Positions 10,464 to 21,449 of a DNA stretch of 64,000 bases are shown here, piece by piece. The stretch is from Vigna angularis (lineage: Eukaryota > Streptophyta > Magnoliopsida > Fabales > Fabaceae), in the NCBI RefSeq assembly GCF_016808095.1, contig NC_068970.1, forward strand, positions 46,659,630 through 46,723,629, in the 5' to 3' direction. Made by a program: the position numbers and the translations under genes. The notes under the pieces were generated by a model that ran no database searches, had not been told where the DNA came from, and saw nothing but the letters and a program-made list of their open reading frames with translations. Each line of letters opens with the position of its first letter. Positions within the stretch are counted from its first letter, which is position 1.

Positions 10464-10626
10464 AGTCTTAATTAATCAATAAACCACATAACTGTCTAGG
10501 CCGTGAGTCCTTTGGGAGAACGATACTTGGTCTTACCAGGTTTATTACTTGATACGATTCGGTTACACTTGCCGAGGGTTAACAAGTCTTTCACTCTGTT
10601 TTTGGGGATCGAAGATTTGTTCATCA
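10464..10626 (+). repeat. LTR tail fragment cut by CACTA M
   Basis: Matches the last 160 bases of the solo LTR at 35519-36936 (TCTTAATTAATCAATAAA, CTAGGCCGTGAGTCC, TTTGTTCATCA). Its 5' part must lie left of CACTA M. Confidence 0.8.
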
Positions 10627-12736
10627 CCAGGTAGACCATTTTCATCTTCCACCACTTTACCAATCTTTAGGGAAGTGGAGGTAAATATACCTCAAATGAT
10701 TATTTTGTTGATGATTGTAATATTCATGATTATGCTATTGATAGGTATGTTGATGATTATATTGTTGATGAACATGTTTTTAATTCTCCCTCTCTGCATG
10801 ATGAGAACCACTTATCGCTATCACATCTGAATGTTTATTCTCCATGCACTGAACATGAATCTGAGTCTATTGTTGATATTGCTTCTAAATTTGAACTTGA
10901 TTCATGTTCTGAGGGTATATCAGAGGGTTAGTCTGTTACACTGGAATTGGGTGTGATACCCCTGCATGTCATTTCTTTGGATCCACCATGCACTAACCTT
11001 ATTGCAGGAGGTACACATAAATTTGACCAACAAACACCCATGGTGGAAGACAAAGGTGCTCGCATACACAAGAGCTTGAATATCAATAGGCACCAGCTGA
11101 ACCCGCTCATCAACAATCACTTCTTCTTAGATCCAACTGTGGAAGACATTTCCCTGCTCGATCAAATCTGGAGGATGAAGCAGTTCTTCCTCAAAGCTTC
11201 TTTGTTGGATCCAGTGGTGGAAAACATCTCCATGCTAGTCCAAATTTGGCAACTTCCACCATGACCAAGGGAGTTTTCTTTTCCCTTCTCCCCTTTTCCC
11301 TACTTTTATTGCACTTGTCTATGATCTATTCACTGTTCTGATTTCTAATATTATGCTTATGACACATTGAGGACACTGTGTAGTTTAAGTGTGGTCTATT
11401 GGGGGAGATTTTGATTTTTCTTTGTTAGTTTTTGTTTTCTTTGCTAAATTTTTTTTCTGTTTTAGGTTGTTTTGTCGTGTCTTGTGTACAATTTTGCATG
11501 ATTCTCTTCATTTCTGGATTTTGTTTAAGTTGTAGACTCGCCTTTCACTTCACTTGATTGATATTTATGGTTTACAATTCTTGCTTTTCTTTTCTTGGGA
11601 AGATGGTTATGATGTTTAAGAGGTTGATTTGATTGTGACAAATGCCCTGTGTGAGATTTGTGCCACTTTATGTTCTTTCTTGTGTGATGTATCTCTTGAT
11701 TGCTTGCACAAATGCCTTGGCTTGACTCTTTTTGATAATTCTTGATGGATATGCATGTTTGGAAGTGATAAAGGCAGTTTTATTCTTGAGCCTCTCTAGC
11801 CAAATAATCCTACCTTGTTTTGATCCTTTGATAACCCGTTTGAGCCTATGCTTTTCCCCTGTTCTTTGTTTTGAAGCTCATTAATTACCCTTAAGTGAAA
11901 AACCATGATCACCTTAACCTTAGGGAATTTTGGAGCTTTGGAAGTGTTTTGGGGACAAGTGTGGTCTTCTTGGGGATTTTGATGAATTGGCTAGTTGGTT
12001 CCTCTTCTTCGTTATTTTGTATATATGTGTGCATCTTGTCTCTTACTATTGTGTTCTAAAAAGAGAGAAAAGAAAAGAGACAAGATAGGAAAACAAAAAT
12101 ATATATATAAAAAAATTGAAAAGAGAGAAATAAAAAATTTTGTGAACAATGGAGTCAAGAAGAGGATTGAATTAGAGGTTTTGGGTGTGATTTGACTGCA
12201 TTTTGACTTGTTTCCCATTGCTCCTCTATTCTTTTTGGGTTGTAGCTACTTATCGATATTTTATCCTCCCTTGTCCTTGGCCCGATTACAACCATGAAAA
12301 GACCTTTTGATTTGAACATGCATACGTTTTGAGTGTTGATATTAGAGGCTTTCCAAGTCTGTTTGTGTTCGCTTTCTTGAGTCCATTGAGTTGACATTGC
12401 TTACCTTAGACACTTGAGAGAAACACGATAGTGCATCTATGAGGTTTTGTTGCTTCGGATTAACCTCTTGAGCTGATTGATTATTTCGCCATGTTTTGGA
12501 ATTGCTTGAATGATTTCTATGAGTATCTACATTCTCTGATTATCTGTGTGAAGGTTGTTGTCTACTCCTTTTCTTTTTCCAGAATCATTGAGAATTGCGT
12601 AAATCTATTTTGGTGTCTTGTGTCTCTTCTTGTTTCTGTGTCTGGATGTTGTCACACTCTTGATGTATTTAGATTGGTTCCTTGTTCTGCGTCTTGATTT
12701 TGCCCAGGAGTGCAAAAGACTAAGTGTGGTGTATTT
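10627..12736 (+). other. 3' internal part of retroelement E, no intact gene
   Basis: No recognisable gag or pol. An Asp-rich open stretch (about 10697-10930, ending in a stop) and a 105-codon frame at 10947-11264 are both unrecognised. Further on, ACATTGAGGACACTGTG plus TTTAAGTGTGG (about 11363-11392) resembles the region before the 3' LTR of gypsy elements, and ACTAAGTGTGGTG recurs at 12719-12731 just before the LTR-like start. The rest is AT-rich and featureless. Treated as the 3' untranslated part of E because the next segment matches an LTR seen elsewhere. Confidence 0.5.
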
Positions 12737-14292
12737 TAATAAGTCACCATTTTTCACTATACACTTAGCTTCCCGCACCATACTTTGTTAGTGAATTGTG
12801 CTTAATTATCAATTATTATTGCATTTTCACTATTTGGGCTCAATTTCAAGACTAATTTTTATTTTAATTAATTTAAATTATTTGGGCTTAATTATTTGAA
12901 TAATTATGTGCAGGACAGTCACTGTTTGAGAGGTTGAGAAAAGGTTTGAACGTATTACTCTTGACCGAACGGTCTGTCAAAGACTTGACCGAACGGTCTG
13001 TCAAAGACTTGACCGAACGGCCTATCAAAGACTTGACCGAACGGCTTGTCAAAGACTGACCAAACAGTTGCTGAGAACCTGCAATGAATGATCGAGCACT
13101 ACACTACCGATCGGTTTGCTGAAGGATTGGCTGAACGGTCTGTGGAAACCTAGCTCAACTTCTTATTTTCTAGAATTAGGATAGTTTATAGATTTTTCTT
13201 TAATTTTAGAGTTTTGTAAAAATAGTATTAATTTTGTGTTTTTAGACAATAAATAGTATTTTTAAATAAAGAATTTGTTTGCTCTTTCCTTTAAATGTAA
13301 AAAAAAAAAATTATTTTTGGAGTTATAGGATTTTATTTTGTTGATTGAAATCTTAAATTCTTTCTTTCATGCAACTTAAGGGCTGAAGAAAATACATTGG
13401 ACAGGGTTCAAAGGGTGTTGTCATGGCTAAGCCGCTAATAGGCGAACATTGTTAAGAAGCCCGAAGTTTTATTCTATTGTGGTTGAAGATGATATATGTT
13501 GTTTGGGCCAGCGCTTTTAAAAGAGCAATGATCTGGGTTGTTGTGATGTAGATGGGCCGAAGCCTTCTGTTGGATTAAATGAAATGTAGTGTTTGATGTT
13601 GTTTCATTGAAGGTAAGCTGAGCATAGGTAGAGGAGCTCGATCATTTGGGTTTTCCCCAATTTCTTCACGAGCTAGGGTTCCAATAGAGAAGAACAATGA
13701 GCCAGAAGCGATCTCCATAGTGCCAGAAGTTGATTCTCTGCACATGATTAGGAGTTCAAGTCTGCAAGGGAGATTATGTTGATCGAACGGTTTAGCGGTT
13801 GTGATTTAGAGGAGTCAGCTGGAGAAAAACCACAAAGCTTCTAGAGTTAGTTACCAGTTCTTTCCCCCTTTCCCCTATTTTTTTCTCTTTTCTTTCTTTT
13901 GTTGTTTTTTTACTTTCCCTATATAAAGGGAAGTCTTGTAATGAGTTTCATACGAGTGGTGGGTGACAGACACCATTCTTAGGTTTATGCTTAGGGTAGT
14001 GGGTGACAAACGCTACCTATAGGGTTCTCAGATTCATGCTTTAGTGTAGATTTTTAACAACTTTCGTAGAAGTAGATACACTCTTTTCTTCATTGGGGTT
14101 CTTTGATCTCTCCATTGGGTGACAAGCATTGGAGTATTCGTGGACTCTGGTATCTTATATTTTCATTTCAGCTTTCAATAAAAATTCTCTGTTTGAGTTG
14201 TTTCTTTTTACATTCTTCATTGTCATTGTTTCAATTTACTCTTCTGCCATTTAAATTTCCACTTATGTTATTTTAAGATTCATTTCTCTTAC
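12737..14292 (+). repeat. LTR of element E, first segment
   Basis: From TAATAAGTCACCATT the sequence matches the minus-strand LTR at 52760-53885 (same CATTTTTCACTATACACTTAGC, GTTAGTGAATTGTG, ATTTGGGCT and GACAGTCACTG blocks). It carries four 24-bp repeats with GACCGAACGG at 12961-13056. A TATATAAAGG box lies at about 13920, and ATAAAAATTCTC near 14180 may be the polyadenylation area. The segment is interrupted by D at 14292; continuation is inferred from D's target duplication. Confidence 0.6.
12961..13056 (+). repeat. Four 24-bp tandem repeats with CCGAACGG core
   Basis: Units start at 12961, 12985, 13009 and 13033: TTGACCGAACGGTCTGTCAA plus AGAC, the later units with one to two changes. 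GACCGAACGGTC is a near-perfect dyad. The related LTR at 52760-53885 has the same core scattered, not in tandem. Confidence 0.85.
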
Positions 14293-15743
14293 TGATAACA
14301 GTTGAAAAACTGTTATTTTCATGCTTAAAATTGATACCAAAAGCAACCTTTAAGACTTAGAAACTAGCTTGAATTCATATTTTTGCTTTAGTTTTGTGAA
14401 TAAGAGAGTTGAAAGTGAATTTAATGGTTTTGTGCAAGATTCCCTTGATTTTGTAGGCTAATTGAATAATTTGAAAGAAGAATTGAAGTACCGAATCATT
14501 GAAGTGCTGAAAAGTAAACCAGAAACCAGAAAAGTCAACCAGAAAAGTCAACCAGTCAACCAGAATGCTGAAAAGTCAACCAGAATGCAGAAAAAAATGT
14601 GACCGAGTGGCGCTGAGCGAAAATTTGGCGCTGAGCGGCAGTTTTCAGGTGCCGAAATCACCGCTGAGGGGCAAAACAGCAGCTGGGGGCAAAATGGATC
14701 ATGCGCTAGTACCGCTGAGCGATAAAATACCGCTGAGCGATAAAATACCGCTGAGCGCCATTCTAAATGGGCTTGGACCGATTTTCTGTTACTTTTATGG
14801 GCTTGGGCCTAATTTTCTGTATTTTTTAGAATAGTATATAAGCTTTAGGATGTCCTAGGGTTTGTATCTTTGGCTGGGAGGAAGCAGAAACACATTTTTC
14901 ACCCCTTGGGGATAGATTGGGAGATGGTGACGGCTCTCCTCTTCTCTTTCTAGGGTTTTTCTATCTCTTTCACTCTTTCATTATTGTTCATCTAGATTCA
15001 CCATGAATATGGTGAGCTAAACCTTGTATTGTTGTTGGGGAATCAATGTAGTCTTGTGAAACTCTCATATATGGAATTTGTGTTAACATCTTATTTTAAG
15101 ATACATGCTTTCTTTCATCATTAGTTAGGGTTTTTCCTCTTTGCTTAAAGCTTGCTTTGTTTAACTCATTCAATGCCATGATTATTGATTTTGTCGATAT
15201 GGGAACGTACGGGGAAATCTAGATGCGGGGAAATTCTCCCAATAGCATATTGCCTAGACATAGGAATATGAGGGTTGGTTGCCGTTAAGCTTCTGCACTT
15301 CAGAATTAATTATTAGGGATGCTAGGAATTGTATGAACTCGTAATTAAAGATAGGCCTTCTTGCAAGGTGATTTAGAGAGTGGCATTAGCAATTGATGAA
15401 AAGAATGGTGAATTCCTAAAGTATATGAGAGTGGATAAGATGAAATTGATAACCCCAACAACATACTCATCCATCTAATTCATTAAAAAGTTTGTATTCC
15501 TCTTTTCCATTGATCAAATTCATGCATACATGTTTAATTATTGTCTTTTGCATTTAAAACTACAATCAATTGTTCACAAGTCTTAAATAATCAACAAATC
15601 ATATAGCTAACTAGGCCGTGAGTCCTTTGGGAGAACGATACTTGGTCTTACCGAGTTTTATTACTTGATACGATTCGGTCACACTTGCCGAGGGTAAAAC
15701 AAGTTTGTGGCGCCGTTTTTCGGTGTTCATAAATTTGTCATCA
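14293..15743 (+). repeat. 5' LTR of element D
   Basis: Starts TGATAACAGTTG, ends GTCATCA. It has a GTCAACCAGAAAA-type short tandem repeat near 14535-14585, CCGCTGAGCGG-like boxes near 14610-14760, TATATAAG at about 14836 and the conserved GTGAGTCCTTTGGG block near the end. A relative of A's LTR with distinct U3 sequence, closest to the solo LTR at 31104. Confidence 0.92.
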
Positions 15744-15749
15744 AGTTTT

Positions 15750-15767
15750 TGGCGCCGTTGCCGGAGA
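15750..15767 (+). other. Primer-binding site, tRNA-Asp type (element D)
   Basis: TGGCGCCGTTGCCGGAGA, one base different from J. Confidence 0.85.
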
Positions 15768-16173
15768 CTCGTGGTTTAACTAGTTTATTTGTGTGATTAT
15801 TGATTATCTTTTACTTGAATTTTGAATTTTGAAATTTGAATTTCTGTTTTTATTTTCTGTTTTTATTTTTCGGTTTTTATTTTATTTTATTTTATTTTCT
15901 GTTTTTATTTTTTTCGGTTATTATTTTATTTTATTTTATTTTTCTGTTTTTATTTTTTCATTTTCTGTTTTTATTTTTTCGTTTTCTGTTTTTATTTTTT
16001 TCGTTTTCTGTTTTTATTTTTTTTCTGTTTTCTGTTTTCATTTTTCTATTTTCTGTTTTTATTTTTATCTTCTATCTTGCTATCTTTTATCTTCTTATCT
16101 TTTATTCTTTGTATCTTCTCTATCTTTTTGTGCTAACAATTATTTTTAGGGTTTTGTGCTTAATGCTTGTAGG

Positions 16174-17008
16174 ATGCAATTCGGTCAAGAATTTAACTAT
16201 ATGGGCACTCAATTCTACCAAGGTAATTTCAACCACTCAAGCATGGATCAAAGTCAATTTTGGCAAGCTGCCGGACAATTTGAGAACCAACCACAACAAC
16301 AATGGCAGCAACAAAGCTCTCTATCAGAAAGTTTGGATGATACCCTTTAACGATTTTTGCAACATTCCATCTCTACTCAGAAAAACATTGAAGCATCATG
16401 TAAAAGGATGGAGATGAACCTTCGTTACATTAGTTAGAGATTGAACGATTTTAAGGTTAATACTGAAGTTAACCCTAAGGAGGAAGGTCAAGCTATTGTC
16501 ACTGAAAGTGACAAGATTTTTTATGAGAAAAAAATAGGGAGAGATGAGGAAAAGATAGAGAGAAAAGAAAAAGAAGAGTTCACTGAGAAAGATAAAGATG
16601 AAGAAAAAGAAAAAGAAGTGGTTGAGAGAAAAGAGAGAAAGAAAATTTGTGTGAAAATAAAGAAGTTGAAAAGAAAAGAGAAGGGAAGAAAAAAATAAGA
16701 GAAAAGAAAAAGAGCAAAAAGAAAGTGAGAGAAAAGAAAAAGAGGACGAGAGAAAAAAAGAAAGAATCATATGAAAAACCTCTTCCTCATCCAAAGAAGT
16801 ATCATAGGAAGAAGAAATTTAAGTGCTTAATGGAAATCTTCAAGAAATTGGAGATTAAAGTTCCTATGATTGAGACATTGCAACAAGTTCCTGGTTTGAT
16901 CAAATTTCTGAAGAAGTTTAGTAGAAAGAAGAAAAAGAAGATGGAACATGAGCTTTATTGGGTCAAGCTAGTGATGTTAAAAGAGCGCTTGCTGGGAGGC
17001 AACCCAGT
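16174..17008 (+). pseudogene. gag linker remnant of element D
   Basis: After a T-rich leader (15780-16140) a reading frame opens with MQFGQEFNYMG and matches the Gln-rich linker downstream of the zinc-knuckle motif in J (QFYQGNFN, then QQQWQQQ). Past stops at about 16348 and 16436 it continues VNTEVNPKEE into a Lys/Glu-rich tract. Then comes the pre-protease region shared with B (EKPLPHPKKYHRKKK, FKKLEIKVPM). It ends directly in the GGGTCA motif, so capsid, zinc knuckle and protease are all deleted. The Lys/Glu-rich open frames on both strands here are compositional. Confidence 0.75.
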
Positions 17009-17264
17009 GATTTAAGAACTTTTAATTTTTGGTTTGGTGATGTAACTTTTAACTTTTGGGTATTTTTGTTTTTGTTATAAGTTTGTTACAGGGTTTACAT
17101 CTACTGATGGATGTTAGGCGGAAGAGTATCTACTGAAGGATACTATGTTTGTATACACCTACTGATGGGTGTTGGTAAGAAAGATTTGCATCTACTAAAG
17201 GGTGCTGGAGGATTTTGGGTCAGGCTCGTGACGTTAAACAAGTGCTACTTGGGAGGCAACCCAG
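16960..17264 (+). other. GGGTCA motifs and hairpin array of element D
   Basis: Copy 1 of the motif at 16960-17008 and copy 2 at 17217-17264, each ending GGGAGGCAACCCAG. Between them are four 18-nt hairpins: ACATC/GATGT at 17097-17114, GTATC/GATAC at 17126-17143, ACACC/GGTGT at 17155-17172 and GCATC/GGTGC at 17188-17205 (one T-G pair). Loops are TACTGATG, TACTGAAG, TACTGATG and TACTAAAG. The first stem is a different paired combination from A and J. Confidence 0.7.
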
Positions 17265-18918
17265 TTGATTGATTTTATCTGTATTGTTTGTTTTGATTCT
17301 GCTTTAGTTGCATGATAGGGATTGAATGTTTGAGTGATCTGAGAACTTAATTACAGGGAGCAAGTGAGGGGCATGAGTAGGAGGCACCTAGGTTAAGCTA
17401 GGAAGAAGAAGAGCACTTCACGAAAGTGCCGCTGAGCGGTAGTGTCGCAGAATGGTCTTAGGTTGCCCCTTAGCGGAACCCGAGCCCATTAGGGTATTTT
17501 TATACCTTAAGTCACGCTTTGGCCTCTATTTTCAGATTCTTCTCTGCACACACACTCCTAAACACTTTTCCAAAGGTTCTCTACATTTTTCCTTTCATTC
17601 CTCTTTAGAAAATCTCCCTTCCACTCACTTTCTCACTAGTTTTCCATCTAAGTTTGGGGTTGGGAGAGAGCATCACTGATGGGGCTGGCTGAGTTTTTCA
17701 AAGCACTAGAGCATGATTTGTTTTATCAATCACTTTTGTTTTTAGAATAGGGTTTGATGTACTCAATTGGAAACTTTGTCTGCTATGATGGTTTGCTTAT
17801 GATTGTTGTTTGATAAGTAATGCCTGATGATGATTTGATATTGATTGATGTTGAGATGTGCACATTATATGCTTATACAGGTGGTTCACAAGCTTTGTGA
17901 ACAAATGCATGATGTTATGATTGTGATTATGATACTAAGCAGGATGTGTACATGTGGAATGTGAATGAGCTTATATGTGAGGTTTTGAGCTCCAAAGTTT
18001 TTGTGATTGAATGCTATTACTTTGAAAGCATGAATGATTTTGCCCAAGTTTTCTATGATTGAATCAATTGCTTGTTTGCATCATATGATCAAGGCCATTT
18101 GTTGGTAACCTTTTTATTAGCCAAATTCATGAATTTAGCCCACTAAAAGAGAGCACTTTGTGTTCCATCATTTGACCCCCTAGCCTTGAACATAATTTGA
18201 AAACCCTTGTGAAAAGCTTTACCTTGAGTTAAGCAGAAAATATTTTGTGGTATTGATAAATGTTCAAGTTTGGGGTTGTTGAGAAGTTATGAAAGGGAAA
18301 TTGAAAGCATTGAGCTAAGAGCTAAGAAATAAGAATGTGAAAAGAAAAAGAAAAAGAGAAAGAAAAGAAAAGAAAAGAAAAAGCAAAGCTCAATGTAAAG
18401 GAAAGTTGGGAAAAGTAAGAATGATTGTGTGATTCTCTTAACTCAAGGGTTTTGTGATCTAGAAAAACCAATTTTCTTGTTAGCCCAGCCACATTATAAG
18501 CCATTGAAAAGTCCTTGTGATGATGCATGCTTGTGAATGTATTTGATTGTGGTTAAATGAATGGCAAAGTCAATTCATGTGACATTGTGATAGTAAAGTG
18601 AATGAGTGATTACCTCTTATACACTTGTGTTTGAGTGAAACACTTTACCTAGTGAGGAAAGATTCCATGAGCACATGAACATCCATGCTTAATTGATTGA
18701 TCATTCATGAAAAACAGCATTTGTTGGATATTAAGTGACTTTGTGAACACTAAAGCATGTGCATGTCTTGATTGAAATCTTTGTCATGAGCTTAATTGAA
18801 GTACTTACTTATCTTGAAAAGAGGATTTGTGAATGGAGTGAACCATTGTATTGATTAGTAGAAGATTGAGTTACATCTTGTTTGCTTGAGGACAAGCAAA
18901 GTTCTAAGTTTGGGGTTG
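17265..18918 (+). other. Remnant ORF3 leader and 3' untranslated region (element D)
   Basis: Holds one CCGCTGAGCGG box and the CTTAGCGGAACCCG and TATTTTTATA promoter-like block (17430-17510), then jumps at about 17680 into the region downstream of ORF3, so ORF3 and its intron are missing. AAGTTTGGGGTTG occurs at about 17650, about 18267 and 18906-18918 (the last against the LTR). No gene. Confidence 0.6.
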
Positions 18919-20367
18919 TGATAACAGTTGAAAAACTGTTATTTTCATGCTTAAAATTGATACCAAAAGCAACCTTTAAGACTTAGAAACTAGCTTGAAC
19001 TCATATTTTTGCTTTAGTTTTGTGAATAAGAGAGTTGAAAGTGAATTTAATGGTTTTGTGCAAGATTCCCTTGATTTTGTAGGCTAATTGAATAATTTGA
19101 AAGAAGAATTGAAGTACCGAATCATTGGAGTGCTGAAAAGTAAACCAGAAACCAGAAACCAGAAAAGTCAACCAGTCAACCAGAAAAGTCAACCAGTCAA
19201 CCAGAATGCTGAAAAGTCAACCAGAATGCAGAAAAAAATGTGACCGAGTGGCGCTGAGCGGAAATTTGGCGCTGAGCGGCCGTTTTCAGGTGCCGAAATC
19301 ACCGCTAAGGGGCAAAACAGCAGCTGGGGGGCAAAATGGATCATGCGCTAGCACCGCTGAGCGGTAAAATACCGCTGAGCGCCATTCTAAATGGGCTTGG
19401 ACCGATTTTCTGTTACTTTTATGGGCTTGGGCCTAATTTTCTGTATTTTTTAGAATAGTATATAAGCTTTAGGACGTCCTAGGGCTTGCATTTTTGGCTA
19501 GGAGGAAGCAGAAACACACTTTTCACCCCTTGGGGATAGATTGGGAGATGGTGACGGCTCTCCTCTTCTCTTTCTAGGGTTTTTCTATCTCTTTCACTCT
19601 TTCATTATTGTTCATCTAGTTTCACCATGAATATGGTGAGCTAAACCTTGTATTGTTGTTGGGGAATCAATGTAGTCTTGTGAAACTCTCATATATGGAA
19701 TTTGTGGTAACATCTTATCTTAAGATACATGCTTTCTTTCATCATTAGTTAGGGTTTTTCCTCTTTGCTTAAAGCTTTCTTTGTTTAACTCATTCAATGC
19801 CATGATTATTGATTTTGTCGATATGGGAACGTACGGGGAAATCTAGATCCGGGGAAATTCTCCCAATAGCATATTGCCTAGACATAGGAATATGAGGGTT
19901 GGTTGCCGTTAAGCTTCTGCACTTCAGAATTAATTATTAGGGATGCTAGGAATTGTATGAACTCGTAATTAAAGATAGACCTTCTTGCAAGGTGATTTAG
20001 AGAGTGGCATTAGCAATTGATGAAAAGAATGGTGAATTCCTAAAGTATATGAGAGTGGATAAGATGAAATTGATAACTCCAACAACATACTCATCCATCT
20101 AATTCATTAAAAAGTTTGTATTCCTCTTTTCCATTGATCAAATTCATGCATACATGTTTAATTACTGTCTTTTGCATTTAAAACTACAATCAATTGTTCA
20201 CAAGTCTTAAATAATCAACAAATCATATAGCTAACTAGGCCGTGAGTCCTTTGGGAGAACGATACTTGGTCTTACCGAGTTTTATTACTTGATACGATTC
20301 GGTCACACTTGCCGAGGGTAAAACAAGTTTGTGGCGCCGTTTTTCGGTGTTCATAAATTTGTCATCA
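18919..20367 (+). repeat. 3' LTR of element D
   Basis: Same structure as the 5' copy, with scattered substitutions such as the GCTTGCATTTTTGGCTAGGA region near 19485; followed by CTTAC. Confidence 0.92.
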
Positions 20368-20372
20368 CTTAC

Positions 20373-20695
20373 ATTTATGTTTCTGGCGTTTATTCTTCCC
20401 AATTTAATTTGCTTTTCTGAACTTTAAGATGTTACTAGTTGTTGTCTTTGGTCAAAGCCATAATTTTGAGTTAGATGTGCATATAGTTAGAGCATTGAAT
20501 GAGAATTACCACCTTAAGTTCTATGAACTAAAAAGACCCCAAAGAGGGCTTGAATTTTCAGAATGTCTTTCTAAGAGTAATTGAGATTTTTTGTCCAATC
20601 TAATGCACATTTGCCCCGAAATTTTGCTTTTACCTAATGTTCTTAGTTTTGTTTCCATTTGAATTTCTTTGTATCACTGTTGAGTAGATCTTAGG
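20373..20695 (+). other. Element E segment between D and F
   Basis: AT-rich, no gene. It is the continuation of the sequence interrupted at 14292, as required by the CTTAC duplication, and ends with the TTAGG target of F. Confidence 0.5.
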
Positions 20696-21430
20696 TGATG
20701 GAAAACCATCAAGAAATCAAATTGGACCTCTTACTAGAGCAATGGCAAAGAAGATTCAAGAAGAAGAAGGATCACCTAACATTTTACTTCTATGGAAGGT
20801 TACTTATAAAAATCCTTCTTCTCTTAACCAAAGCACTTATACTTTGTTTTGTAGGAATTAATAAATCTTGGAGACCATGATTGAGCCATCCAAGAAGTTA
20901 AATCAATAGAACCAAGCAAAGGAACCAAAAAGGAGGTGCTTACGGAATGGAAAATGCACCAGCATTTTCCACGTGACTTGGCTGATTTGGAATGAAGCAT
21001 GCACCTTGCTGGCTGAGCTGGAATGAGGCATGGACCTTGCTTGATCAAAATAAATGTGCCTTCTATGCTGAATAATTTGAATTTAGGAGGGAATTAAAAT
21101 CAGAAATTAGGATCCTCTTCACCTATAAATAAGAGGGCCTTTTCTTTGTATTTGGTTACTTTTGAGCTTAATGATATGCTGCAGAATTGGTTTCCAGCTT
21201 TTGTGCTCTTAAGTCACCTTTGAGTTACTACTTCTTCTCCTTTCCTCAAGCTTCCTTCCTCTGTAGGAAGGCCCTCTGAGCTGTGAGGCTTCACCCATAC
21301 ACCTTTCCTCCATTAAAACACCTCAAACACTGCATCATTTCATCCATCCGCTGCACCATCATTCATTACTGGTTTCCTCTGGTCTGGAGCCTCTTCCTAC
21401 ACGTTTCCAGCTGGGAATTGGTTTCCATCA
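20696..21430 (+). repeat. 5' LTR of element F
   Basis: Starts TGATGGAAAACC, ends TTTCCATCA. CTATAAATAAGAG at about 21123-21135 is the likely TATA box. The first ~136 bases repeat the pol C-terminal codons. Confidence 0.93.
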
Positions 21431-21432
21431 AG

Positions 21433-21449
21433 TGGTATCAGAGCTTAGG
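21433..21449 (+). other. Primer-binding site, initiator tRNA-Met (element F)
   Basis: TGGTATCAGAGCTTAGG, two bases after the LTR, complementary to the 3' end of initiator tRNA-Met. Confidence 0.9.

Larger units (their letters stand above)
14293..20367 (+). mobile_element. Deleted Athila-like element D, TSD CTTAC
   Basis: LTRs 14293-15743 and 18919-20367, each about 1450 bp, TG...CA ends, CTTAC at 14288-14292 and 20368-20372. The primer-binding site and PPT are present. The 3.2 kb interior has lost the gag N-terminus and capsid region, protease, pol and ORF3, keeping only gag linker remnants, the hairpin array and parts of the leaders. It is either a mobile non-coding derivative or an element that lost its genes after insertion. 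Confidence 0.92.

Noticed and set aside
12491..12697. 68-codon open frame in element E's 3' region
   Set aside because: Short, no homology, AT-rich composition, within a retroelement untranslated region.
16396..17015. Lys/Glu-rich or Ser/Phe-rich open frames on both strands in element D
   Set aside because: They arise from the purine-rich gag linker; no domain, and the true frame is already broken.
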